Position numbers and translations under genes: made by a program. 64,000 bases of DNA. Origin: Lichenibacterium dinghuense (GTDB taxonomy: Bacteria; Pseudomonadota; Alphaproteobacteria; Rhizobiales; Beijerinckiaceae). How positions within the stretch are numbered: the first letter of the stretch is position 1; each line of letters begins with the position of its first letter. Below the pieces are notes generated by a model. That model searched no databases and had not been told where the DNA came from. It worked only from the letters and a program-made list of their open reading frames with translations. The stretch spans positions 2,491,501-2,555,500 of the forward strand of contig NZ_JAJLMN010000001.1 of NCBI RefSeq assembly GCF_021730615.1, in the 5' to 3' direction. Shown here one piece after another: positions 8,519 through 16,169 of the stretch.

Positions 8519-9292
8519 TCACGCCACCTCGTCTTCGGCGCGGAAGGTCACGACCAGCACGTCGCGGAACGCCGGGCGTGACGGGTCGACGGCCGTGATG
8601 GGGCTCACGCCGTGGAACACCCGATGGTCGTCCACCAGCGAGGCGTCGAGCGGGTGGAGCAGCGTCGCGGTCTCGAGCGGGCGACGCTCCGCATCCGCGA
8701 TCGTGCTGACGCCGTCGGCCACGTTCTCGCGCCGCACCATCATCACCAGCACCCAGTCGACTCCGTCGCGGTGCAGCCCCTCCGGGGTCGGCTGGCCGCT
8801 CTCGCCGGGCCGCGCCTCGATGCGGAACTGGTGCATCTCGGCGTGCCACGCCGCCGGGCGCCGCGCCGCCGGGGTCGCCTCGGTGAAGAGGTGCAGGCAG
8901 GCCGCCATCACGGCGCGGTTGGCGGGGTGCAGGGCGATGGCGGGCAGCACGGGCTCGAAGACGCGCGCCACGCCGCCGTTCAGCGGGTTGTTCTCGCGGG
9001 TCTGGAAGTGCGGCCGCGGGGGCTTCGGCGCGAGCCCGCCCGCCGACACGGCGAAGCAGGCGAAGCGGCGCTTCCGGTATGTGCCGCCGTCGGCCATGAA
9101 GCGGTCCGGACGGAGGTCGTCCCAGGAGCGCGCGTAACCGTCCCAGTCCGCGCTGCCCGCCGCCGCCAGCAGCCGGCCCATGGCGGCGCCGGCGACGAAG
9201 TCGTAGCCGTCCCCCGCCAGCCGTTCCACGATCGGGGCGGCTTCGGCGGGGGCTGCGAAGGGCAGGGCGGGGGAGGGGTGGGGCTGGTCCAT
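8519..9292 (-). CDS. 2OG-Fe(II) dioxygenase family protein (PF10014-like)
   Basis: 257 residues. The metal site is visible as EGLHRDGVDWVLVMMV (His and Asp of the HxD motif) and DDHRVFHGVSPI (distal His), followed by FRDVLVVTFR near the C-terminus with a likely 2-oxoglutarate-binding Arg. This arrangement fits the family of free L-amino-acid hydroxylases such as L-isoleucine dioxygenase. The substrate cannot be read from the sequence. It is the first gene of a two-gene unit with pdxJ (1 bp spacing), and pdxA is divergent, so a link to vitamin B6 or to amino-acid metabolism is possible but is only inferred. Confidence 0.8.
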   Translation of the reverse strand: MDQPHPSPALPFAAPAEAAPIVERLAGDGYDFVAGAAMGRLLAAAGSADWDGYARSWDDLRPDRFMADGGTYRKRRFACFAVSAGGLAPKPPRPHFQTRENNPLNGGVARVFEPVLPAIALHPANRAVMAACLHLFTEATPAARRPAAWHAEMHQFRIEARPGESGQPTPEGLHRDGVDWVLVMMVRRENVADGVSTIADAERRPLETATLLHPLDASLVDDHRVFHGVSPITAVDPSRPAFRDVLVVTFRAEDEVA

Positions 9293-9397
9293 GCGGGTCG
9301 TCCGGAAGTCGGTCGCGAGGGCGTCGCGGCCCTATCACATGGTGCGCGATGCGACGCTTTGGTACGGATGGCTGCGCATAACGGAGGCATGCCCGCC

Positions 9398-10369
9398 ATG
9401 ACAACGCCGATCGGCATCACCATGGGCGATCCGGCGGGCATCGGCCCGGAGATCGTGGCCAAGCTCATGGCAGAAGGCCCGGATCGTCCGGCCGTGGTCT
9501 ACGGCGAGGTCGGCGCGCTCCGGCGCGGCGCCGCGGCGGTCGGCGCGGCGCTCGCCTTCGCGCCGGTTCCGGGCCCCGGCGCTCCGGTCCCGGCCGGCGC
9601 CGTGCCGGTGATCGGCGTCGGCGACGTGCCGGCCGACCTGCCGATGGGCCGGGTGTCGGCCGCGGCCGGCGCCCTCGCCTACGCGGCGGTGGTGCGCGCG
9701 ATCGACGACGCCAAGGCCGGGCGCATCGCGGCGATCGTGACGGCGCCGATCAACAAGGACGCGCTGCGCGCCGCCGGCGTCGGCTACCCCGGCCACACCG
9801 AGATCCTGGCCGACCGCACCGGCACGGCCGACTTCGCCATGATGCTCGCCAACGACGAGCTGCGCGTGCTGCTCGTGTCGATCCACCTGTCGCTGGCCGA
9901 CGCCGTGCGGGCCGTCACGTTCGAGAACGAGCTGCGCGCCATCCGCCTCGCGCGGCGGGCCACGCGCGCCTTCGGCATCGCGGAGCCGCGCGTCGCCGTG
10001 GCGGGGCTGAACCCCCACGCGGGCGAGAACGGCCTGTTCGGCCGCGAGGACCTCGACGTCATCGCCCCCGCGGTCGCGGCGGCGCGGGCCGAGGGCATCG
10101 ACGCTTCCGGGCCCTGGCCGGGCGACACGGTGTTCATGCGGGCGCGGCGGGGCGAGTTCGACGTCGTGGTGGCGCAGTACCACGACCAGGGCCTGATCCC
10201 GATCAAGTACCTCGGCCTCGACGAGGGGGTGAACATCACGGTGGGGCTGCCCTTCGTGCGCACCAGCGTCGACCACGGCACCGCCTTCGACCTTGCCGGC
10301 ACGGGCCGGGCCGATCCCGCGAGCCTGCGCGCGGCCTTCCGGCAGGCGGTGGCGATGACGGGGGCTTAG
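9398..10369 (+). CDS. pdxA: 4-hydroxythreonine-4-phosphate dehydrogenase
   Basis: PdxA (323 residues) is an NAD-dependent, metal-dependent dehydrogenase acting on 4-phosphohydroxy-L-threonine, supplying the amine substrate of PdxJ. Signatures: ITMGDPAGIGPEI at the start; metal-ligand histidines in YPGHTE, QYHDQG and VDHGTAFD; and TAPINKDALRAAG. The start is the ATG of MTTPIG, 10 bp after a GGAGG; an in-frame ATG three codons earlier lies too close to that site. Its last 4 bases overlap the convergent receiver gene. The pdxA2 (phospho-threonate) variant is less likely because pdxJ is nearby. Confidence 0.92.
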   Translation: MTTPIGITMGDPAGIGPEIVAKLMAEGPDRPAVVYGEVGALRRGAAAVGAALAFAPVPGPGAPVPAGAVPVIGVGDVPADLPMGRVSAAAGALAYAAVVRAIDDAKAGRIAAIVTAPINKDALRAAGVGYPGHTEILADRTGTADFAMMLANDELRVLLVSIHLSLADAVRAVTFENELRAIRLARRATRAFGIAEPRVAVAGLNPHAGENGLFGREDLDVIAPAVAAARAEGIDASGPWPGDTVFMRARRGEFDVVVAQYHDQGLIPIKYLGLDEGVNITVGLPFVRTSVDHGTAFDLAGTGRADPASLRAAFRQAVAMTGA

Positions 10370-10740
10370 GAAGCCCCTTCGACGAAGGCCAGCACCTCGG
10401 CGGCGCGCCAGGGCTTCGAGATGAAGCGCACCTTCTGCGGCAGAACCTCGGGCCGCATCGCCGACTGGCCCGAGGTCACGCAGATGCTGATCCAGGGGTA
10501 GCGCTCGGCCGTGGTGAGGGCCAGGGCGACGCCGTCGATCGCGTCGCGCAGGCCGATGTCGGCGAACAGCGCCAGCACGTCGTCGGCATGGGCGGTGAGG
10601 TGGTCGTGGGCGGCCTGGCCGGTCGCGCATTCCACGGCCGCGAGCCCGCATTCCTCCACCATGTCGCGCGCCATGCGCGACAGTTCGGCGTCGTCCTCGA
10701 CGATCAACACCGTGGATCGCCTGTCCGTCCTGTCGGTCAT
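10366..10740 (-). CDS. Single-domain response regulator (receiver)
   Basis: A stand-alone CheY-like receiver of 124 residues. It has the acidic pair VEDD near residues 14-17, an aspartate in LFADIGL as the likely phosphorylation site, CVTSG as the conserved Thr/Ser, and the SKPW lysine. There is no output domain or cognate kinase in the window. It lies 30 bp downstream of a second receiver gene on the same strand and may share its transcript. It overlaps the pdxA stop by 4 bp tail to tail. Confidence 0.85.
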   Translation of the reverse strand: MTDRTDRRSTVLIVEDDAELSRMARDMVEECGLAAVECATGQAAHDHLTAHADDVLALFADIGLRDAIDGVALALTTAERYPWISICVTSGQSAMRPEVLPQKVRFISKPWRAAEVLAFVEGAS

Positions 10741-10770
10741 GGTGCGGCCCCGAGCGGCAGAGCGGGGACG

Positions 10771-11151
10771 CTAACCCGCCATCATGGTCTGAACGCGGCG
10801 CATCACGTCGTCGTGGTCGTAGGGCTTGCCGATGAAGGCCGCGCCCTCCGGCACGTCGCCGGCGCGGGGCAGGGCGCGGCCCGACACGATCATCGTCTTC
10901 ACCGCTGGCCGGTGCACGTGCACCCAGCGGGCCAAAGCATAGCCGTCCATCGAGCCCGGCATCTCGACGTCGGTGAACAGCAACGCGACGTCGGGCCTCC
11001 GGTCGAAGATGCCCAGCGCCTGATCGGCGTCGGCCGCCTCCAACACCTCGAAGCCCTCGTCCTCGAAGAGTTCGATGACCATCATGCGGACGAGCGGCTC
11101 GTCCTCTACGATCAGGACGACGGCGCGGCCGGAAGGGTGAGGCAGAGTCAT
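10771..11151 (-). CDS. Single-domain response regulator (receiver)
   Basis: A receiver-only protein of about 126 residues. Seen motifs are VLIVEDEPLVRM (acidic pocket), LLFTDVEMPGSMDG (phospho-acceptor Asp), TMIVSGRAL and IGKPYDHDDV (conserved Lys). The start is the ATG of MTLPHP, which has AGGGG upstream; a TTG nine codons earlier is in frame but has a poorer context. It resembles the receivers paired with HWE/hybrid kinases in Hyphomicrobiales, but no kinase is nearby. It is probably co-transcribed with the next receiver. Confidence 0.85.
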   Translation of the reverse strand: MTLPHPSGRAVVLIVEDEPLVRMMVIELFEDEGFEVLEAADADQALGIFDRRPDVALLFTDVEMPGSMDGYALARWVHVHRPAVKTMIVSGRALPRAGDVPEGAAFIGKPYDHDDVMRRVQTMMAG

Positions 11152-11288
11152 GGAGCCCCTACGCCCGGGGGACGACAATGTTCCTCGCCCGCGCCGCGCG
11201 GGCCGGCCGGAACCGCCAAACGGCGGCCCGGCTTAGGGACGGGTGAACGTTTCCCGCCCGCGCGGGGGCGAGGTCGGGACGGGACGGC

Positions 11289-12350
11289 ATGGGATCGACG
11301 GCGGCGGGGGACGGGGCTGCGGCGGCGGGGCGCGGCGGGTGGCTCGCGTCCCTGCTCGGGCCGTTCCGGGGCGGGGAGCGCGACCGCGCCCCGGAGCGGG
11401 GCGAGCGCCGCTTCCGCCTCGTCGAGGCGGGCCATCCCATCCCGCCCGGCGCCGTGGTCAGCCGCGTCGCGAGCGAGGGCGCGGACATCCGCGCCGCGCG
11501 CTGGCCCGCCCCGGACGGCGGCGCCGCGCCCGGCACCGTGCTGATCTGCACCGGGCGCAGCGAGTTCATCGAGAAGTACCTGTTCGTCGTGGCCGAACTC
11601 CGGGCGCGCGGCTTCGCCGTGGTGATCTTCGACTGGCGCGGGCAGGGCCTGTCGCAGCGGCCGCTCGGCGACGCCCACAAGGGCCACGTCGACCGCTTCT
11701 CCGACTACGAGGGCGACCTCCTCGCCGTGGTCGACCAGGTGGTGGAGCCGTTCTGCCCGAAGCCCCTGTTCGGGCTGGCGCATTCGATGGGCGGGGCCAT
11801 CGCGCTCAACGCCGCCGCCGACCACCCCGGCCTGTTCCGGCGCCTCGTGCTGTCGGCCCCCATGGTGGAGATCGCGCGGCTGCCCTTCGCCGGGACGGCG
11901 CGGGCCGTGGCGCGGCTGTGCCGCCACGGCGGCCTCGCGCGCAGCTTCGTGCCCGGCGGGCGCGGGCGCTCGCTGCTGTTCCGCGCCTTCGAGAGCAACC
12001 TGCTCACCTCGGACGAGGCGCGCTACCGGGTGTCGCTCGACCACGTGGCGGTGGAGCCCCGCCTCGCGCTCGGGGCCCCCACGCTGGGCTGGCTGCACGC
12101 CGCCTTCGGCGCCATGGCGCAGCTCCACGCGCCCGACTACCCGGAGCGGATGACGACGCCGGTGCTGGCCGTGGTGCCGGGGGCCGACCGCGTCGTCGAG
12201 CCCCGCGCGACCGAGCGGCTGGTGTCGCGCCTGCGGGCGAGCCGGGTCGTGACCGTGCCGGGCAGCCGGCACGAGGTGCTGATGGAGCAGGACTGCTTCA
12301 GGCAGCAGTTCTGGGCCGCCTTCGACGCCTTCGTGCCCGGCTCAGGCTGA
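11289..12350 (+). CDS. Alpha/beta hydrolase, lysophospholipase/monoacylglycerol lipase-like
   Basis: A 353-residue serine hydrolase. The nucleophile elbow is LAHSMGGA (Ser about residue 164), the acid is probably Asp in VVPGADRVVEP, and the His is in GSRHEVLME near the C-terminus. FDWRGQGLSQRP is the oxyanion/HGGG-equivalent region typical of PldB lysophospholipase L2. The N-terminal 40 residues are basic and glycine-rich and may be disordered. Its 3' end overlaps dsbB by 9 bp tail to tail. Confidence 0.82.
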   Translation: MGSTAAGDGAAAAGRGGWLASLLGPFRGGERDRAPERGERRFRLVEAGHPIPPGAVVSRVASEGADIRAARWPAPDGGAAPGTVLICTGRSEFIEKYLFVVAELRARGFAVVIFDWRGQGLSQRPLGDAHKGHVDRFSDYEGDLLAVVDQVVEPFCPKPLFGLAHSMGGAIALNAAADHPGLFRRLVLSAPMVEIARLPFAGTARAVARLCRHGGLARSFVPGGRGRSLLFRAFESNLLTSDEARYRVSLDHVAVEPRLALGAPTLGWLHAAFGAMAQLHAPDYPERMTTPVLAVVPGADRVVEPRATERLVSRLRASRVVTVPGSRHEVLMEQDCFRQQFWAAFDAFVPGSG

Positions 12351-12890
12351 GCCGCGCAGGCCGGCCGCCGCCACCGCGGCGAGAAGCGCCGACAGGAGCG
12401 CGTTCCAGGCCGCGAGGGACAGCCCGAGGACCTGCAGGGCGGCCTCGTCGCAGCGCACCACTGTGACGGTCTTGAGCTGGGCGAGGAAGTCCGACACGGC
12501 GGCCGGCGCCGCGGCCGCGCCGGAGCAGCCGGTGGGGCCCGCCCACAGCTTGGCTTCCACGCCGGCGTGGTAGACGCCGAGCGCGGCGCCGGCGGCGAAG
12601 AGGAGGACGAGCACGCCGAAACCCGTCCGCACCGCGGCGCGGGGCAGCCGCGGCGCCAGCACGGCCAGGGCGGCGGCGAGCGGCGTGCCGATGTAGAAGG
12701 GGACGCGCTCCTTGAGGCAGAGCTCGCAGGGCGTGTAGCCGCGCGCCTGCAGGGTCCAGACCGCCGCCACGGTGGCGGCGCCGAGGACCGCGATCAGCGC
12801 CGCGGCGGGATCGACGGCGCGCGCGGAGGCGCGCCGCGGCGCGGCGCTGCCCCGTGTCCCCGTCGAAGCCGATCCAGGCGAACCTCGCAC
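12342..12890 (-). CDS. dsbB: Disulfide bond formation protein B
   Basis: An inner-membrane protein of about 182 residues with four transmembrane segments. The first catalytic pair is CELC after the first membrane helix; the second pair is split, Cys in GPTGCSGA and Cys in VVRCDEA, in a periplasmic loop. DsbB reoxidises DsbA and passes electrons to quinone. The start used here is a GTG; upstream in-frame options are absent, so the N-terminal about 25 residues are less certain. No dsbA is visible nearby. Confidence 0.85.
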   Translation of the reverse strand: MRGSPGSASTGTRGSAAPRRASARAVDPAAALIAVLGAATVAAVWTLQARGYTPCELCLKERVPFYIGTPLAAALAVLAPRLPRAAVRTGFGVLVLLFAAGAALGVYHAGVEAKLWAGPTGCSGAAAAPAAVSDFLAQLKTVTVVRCDEAALQVLGLSLAAWNALLSALLAAVAAAGLRGSA

Positions 12891-13076
12891 GCGTCACCTT
12901 CCCGTCCGGCGGGGCCGCCCGCCCCATCGCCGATGGAGCCCGCGCCCGCGCGCCCACCGGTTAGGGCAGAAGCCGCGGCGGCTCAAGCCGGGCACCCGGG
13001 CCGTCGACGGCGGGCGGGCGCCCCGCTACCATCGGCGCGGACGCCGTCCGGCGGGTCCCACGCGGGTCGATGCACG

Positions 13077-13358
13077 ATGCCGAAGCAGTACCGGCTCATC
13101 GGCCCGGACGGGCGCGAAAGCCTCAGCGACAGGCCCGGCGCGCTCGGCGGGCACCGGCGCGGCGTCTACGGCCGCCTCGACTGCGCGGCGGCCCTCGACG
13201 CCCTCCGGGACGACGCGAGCTACCGGCGCGACCGCGTGTTCTTCGCCGACGAGGCGACCGCGACGGCGGCCGGCTATCGCCCGTGCGGGCGATGCATGCC
13301 GGAGCAGTTCCGGGCGTGGCTGACCCTCCACGCCGCCGCCTGGCACGGGACGACGTGA
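13077..13358 (+). CDS. Stand-alone Ada-type zinc-binding domain protein
   Basis: A 93-residue protein related to the N-terminal Ada metal-binding domain. HRRGVYGRLDCAAA aligns with the Ada stretch that carries the first two cysteines and VFFADEATATAAGYRPCGRC with the last two. The first cysteine, which is the methyl acceptor in true Ada, is glycine here, so methylphosphotriester repair is unlikely. Short proteins of this type are common in Hyphomicrobiales and their role is unknown. No AraC or methyltransferase domain follows. Confidence 0.75.
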   Translation: MPKQYRLIGPDGRESLSDRPGALGGHRRGVYGRLDCAAALDALRDDASYRRDRVFFADEATATAAGYRPCGRCMPEQFRAWLTLHAAAWHGTT

Positions 13359-13383
13359 CGCCGTCCCGCCGGGCGGGCTCGCT

Positions 13384-13599
13384 TTACCTGAAGCGGTCGA
13401 TCTCGGACAGGCGGTCGAGATCGCCCATATCGAAGGTGGGCGGCTCCTTCCCGGCCCCGCGATACACGAGCACCAGGGACAGCCCGTGGTGTTCGCGCCA
13501 GTCGTCGCACTTGCGGACCGCTCTGCGCAGCGTCATGGGGCCCACGCCGGTCACTGTGACGGTCTCGTCCGGTTCGGCATCGGCGTAGCGGTCCGCCAT
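13384..13599 (-). CDS. Small hypothetical protein
   Basis: 71 residues, acidic N-terminus (MADRYADAEPDE), then TVTVTGVGPMTLRRAVRKCD and a tail with FDMGDLDRLSEIDRFR. A GGGGGAG lies 7 bp before the ATG, which supports translation. No family or motif is recognised, and there is no signal peptide or membrane segment. It is convergent with the Ada-like gene. Confidence 0.55.
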   Translation of the reverse strand: MADRYADAEPDETVTVTGVGPMTLRRAVRKCDDWREHHGLSLVLVYRGAGKEPPTFDMGDLDRLSEIDRFR

Positions 13600-13840
13600 C
13601 GCAGTCTCCCCCCTGCCTCATCATCGAGGGCGTCACAATGGCCTGCGCCCCGTGGGATCACAACCTCGCGCGGCGCGCGGGTGATCGAAGGGGGAGGGGA
13701 TCGGCGCCCGTCCGAGCCGGCTCCCGGGGATGGCCTGCCGGCGGCATGGTTAAGGCGATCGGCCCCGCATTAACGATTCGTTAAGCGAGACGGGTCATCA
13801 ATCCTGCGTGCCTCAACTCACGCCTGCAGGCGACCTCCCG

Positions 13841-14089
13841 ATGGATGCCTTTCGAGCGAGCGACGATCCGCGGCCCATGGCCTATCAGCTGTGCCGCACG
13901 GCGACGGGCGGCGGCGCCGTCGACCTCGTGCTGAACCTGTTCGTCGGCCGGGAGGCCGTGTCGGTGACGACGATCGCGCGCCTCGCGCCCGGCGAGACCG
14001 CGCCCGTGATCAGCCGCTGCGTGTCCCACCTCGAGCGCCTCGGCATCCGCCCCGTCGACGACGCGATCGCCCGCGCCCGCGCCGCCTGA
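13841..14089 (+). CDS. Small hypothetical protein
   Basis: About 82 residues from the ATG of MDAFRASDD; a GTG 33 bp upstream and an ATG 36 bp downstream are alternative starts and none has a clear ribosome binding site. The middle (AVDLVLNLFVGREAVSVTTI) and end (CVSHLERLGIRPVDDAIARA) look like a folded alpha/beta protein with third-position GC bias. No family is recognised. Confidence 0.5.
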   Translation: MDAFRASDDPRPMAYQLCRTATGGGAVDLVLNLFVGREAVSVTTIARLAPGETAPVISRCVSHLERLGIRPVDDAIARARAA

Positions 14090-14397
14090 GGCCGTCCCGC
14101 TCCCCCAACCGTCAGCGGCGGCGCTCGGCCGCGAGCCAGAGGCCGGTCAGGGCACCCGCGGCCAGCGCCGCGAGGCCGCCGAGCTTGGCCGCGTCGTGTC
14201 CGTTCAGGACGCGCCCGGCGACGGTCGTGCGGCTTCGCGGCGGGCCCCGTGCGGGCGCGCGGCGCGCGACCCGGCCGGTCCAGCCGGACCTCAGGTCATG
14301 CCGACGGCAGGGAATCTCCGTCCATCCCTCGTCCTGAGCCGGGCTCTTCGGGCCGGCTGAGGATGAGGCGACAGGTCAGGGCTTCTCGCTTTCGGGA
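14090..14397. other. Gap without a confirmed gene
   Basis: 308 bp. On the minus strand from 14207 down to a stop at 14112 the frame encodes a plausible short hydrophobic tail (KLGGLAALAAGALTGLWLAA), but it has no in-frame ATG, GTG or TTG, so it is not called as a gene. Nothing else is seen. Confidence 0.4.
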
Positions 14398-14592
14398 TCA
14401 GTCGTGGGCGCGCTCGGTTTCGAGCTGGCCGAGGATGCCCTCGGGCCGGGGCTGTGCCGCGTCGGGTTCGCGCGGCCGGTCGGCGCTTCCGCCAGGCCGC
14501 GGCGCGTCGGGACGTTTGGCCTGCTGCAACTGGTCGGGAGTCCTGATCGAAGCGGGCTGGCCCGACTGACGGATGGCTTGGTCGCTCGGCAT
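14398..14592 (-). CDS. Small hydrophilic hypothetical protein
   Basis: 64 residues starting MPSDQAIRQSGQPAS and ending LGQLETERAHD. A strong GGAGGGA is 7 bp before the ATG. It is proline/arginine/aspartate-rich and probably disordered in the middle. No family is recognised. The 306 bp upstream of it (14593-14898) hold no other gene that I can support. Confidence 0.5.
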   Translation of the reverse strand: MPSDQAIRQSGQPASIRTPDQLQQAKRPDAPRPGGSADRPREPDAAQPRPEGILGQLETERAHD

Positions 14593-14898
14593 GGCACGTC
14601 CCTCCAGAACGGGCCGACATCACCATCCCGGCCCTGTATCGATCCTGAACGGTCACACTATACGCCGCTGCGCGGCGTCGCCGGTCACATCGCCGTGAAG
14701 CCGTGCCTCGCGGTCGACGGGGCACGGGGTACGACCGCGGCGTCCTGTTGGGCACGGGATCCCGCCGCGGTCGCTTGGGCCGGCCCGGAGCGGGCCGACC
14801 CGCGCCCAGTTACGGAAGGGCGCGCCGATGGTTTCGCCCGCGGGAGCGGATATGTCCGCGCTCCCGCGAGCGGGCCGGCGCCGGACGGGGAGCCGCGG

Positions 14899-15246
14899 CT
14901 ACCGGAAGCGGATGTCGGACCGCGGCTCGCGCGGGGAGCGGACGGGGGCGGCCGCCACGGGCCGGGGCGGCGGGCCGGAGGGGCGCTGGGCCGCCGCGCG
15001 CCTCGCCCGCGCCGGGCCGCGGTGGACGAGGCGGCCCAGCGTGTAGCCCACGAAGACGGCCGCGGCGACCTTCAGCAGCGGGTGGCCCGGATCGACGCCG
15101 AGCAGGTCCGGCTCGGGCGCTCGGGCCGGCGCGAGGCCGGAGGCCGGGTCGCCGACGTGCCGGGACCAATCCCGGAAGCCGTGCGGCGCGTCGCCGGTAT
15201 CGGGCTGGTGCTCGTCGGCGTGCAGGGGACGTGGGCTCAGCGGCAT
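14899..15246 (-). CDS. Hypothetical protein with one membrane-like segment
   Basis: 115 residues, start supported by AGGAGG 5 bp upstream. The first 50 residues are His/Asp/Pro-rich; LLKVAAAVFVGYTLGRLV (about residues 57-74) looks like one transmembrane or amphipathic helix; the tail is basic and Pro/Arg-rich. It lies immediately downstream of the thioesterase gene on the same strand (158 bp gap). No function is inferred. Confidence 0.5.
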   Translation of the reverse strand: MPLSPRPLHADEHQPDTGDAPHGFRDWSRHVGDPASGLAPARAPEPDLLGVDPGHPLLKVAAAVFVGYTLGRLVHRGPARARRAAAQRPSGPPPRPVAAAPVRSPREPRSDIRFR

Positions 15247-15404
15247 GGAGGCCTCCTTGTGGGAGGGGAATGGGACGGCGCTGGCTTGGTTCCTCGGGGC
15301 GCGCGGTTGCGGCCGCCGCGGCCGTGCCCCACCGTCCGACCTCCTCGGCGCCGGGGCGCGCGTCCGCCGGTGCCCTCCGGCCTTCAGGTCCGCGGGGACC
15401 GGGC

Positions 15405-16169
15405 TCAGCTCATCGCCCAGCCGAGGTCCTCGGCCAGGACGGGCAGCAGCTCGGCCTTGGCGCCGATCGGGAAGAAGTGGTCCCCGTCGAGGACGTGGTA
15501 GCGGAACGCGCCGCTCGTGTGGTCCTCCCAGCCGTCGAGCGCCGCCGCGTCGACCGAGGCGTCGTGGCGACCGCCGTAGGCCACGATCGGGCACGCGAGG
15601 TCCCGGCGGGACGGCATGGGGGTCTCGCAGAGCGACAGGTCGGCCCGGAGCGTGGGCAGCACGAGCCGCAGGAGGTCGGGGTTGTCCGCGAAGTCCAGGG
15701 GGCGGCCGTAGCGGCGCTGCATCGCCGCCAGCAGGAGGTGGTCCGGCAACTGGCTGATCGGCGCCAGCGCCCCGACGAGGTGCGGGGCCCGGCAGGCGGC
15801 GGCGCAGAACAGCACGGGGCTCAGGCCCCGCTCGCGCGCGAGGGCCCGCGCCAGGGTGACGCCGATCAGCGCGCCCATGCTGTGGCCGAAGACCGCGAAG
15901 GGGCGGTCGAGCAGGCCGCTCAACCCGTCGACCAGCGCCGCCACGAGGGCGTCGAGGTCGGCGATGGCGGGGTCGGCGATGCGGCTGCCGCGGCCCGGCA
16001 GCCGGATCGGGCACACGTCGACGCTCGGCGGCAGGGCGTTGTGCCAGTCCGCGAACATCCACGTGTCGCCCCCGGCGTGGGGCAGGCACAGCAGGCGCAG
16101 CCGCGCGTCGGGGCGCGCGTGCCGGCGCAGGACCCAGCGCCCCGCCGCGTCGGGCGGCGCCGCCGTCAT
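15405..16169 (-). CDS. Type II (discrete) thioesterase of the NRPS-PKS cluster
   Basis: A 254-residue alpha/beta hydrolase of the GrsT/RifR family. LLCLPHAGGD is the oxyanion region, FGHSMGAL carries the nucleophile Ser (about residue 95), Asp lies in YGGRHDASV and His in DGDHFFPI. Such enzymes remove wrong or stalled acyl groups from carrier domains; some also release products. The start ATG overlaps the stop of the PKS gene in an ATGA junction, so it is the last gene of the operon. Because no other release domain is present in the cluster, it may release the final product. Confidence 0.9.
   Translation of the reverse strand: MTAAPPDAAGRWVLRRHARPDARLRLLCLPHAGGDTWMFADWHNALPPSVDVCPIRLPGRGSRIADPAIADLDALVAALVDGLSGLLDRPFAVFGHSMGALIGVTLARALARERGLSPVLFCAAACRAPHLVGALAPISQLPDHLLLAAMQRRYGRPLDFADNPDLLRLVLPTLRADLSLCETPMPSRRDLACPIVAYGGRHDASVDAAALDGWEDHTSGAFRYHVLDGDHFFPIGAKAELLPVLAEDLGWAMS

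Noticed and set aside
14112-14207. Minus-strand frame encoding a hydrophobic tail (KLGGLAALAAGALTGLWLAA)
   Set aside because: It looks like a membrane helix, but there is no in-frame ATG, GTG or TTG between its stop and the upstream region, so it cannot be called as a gene. It may be a remnant.
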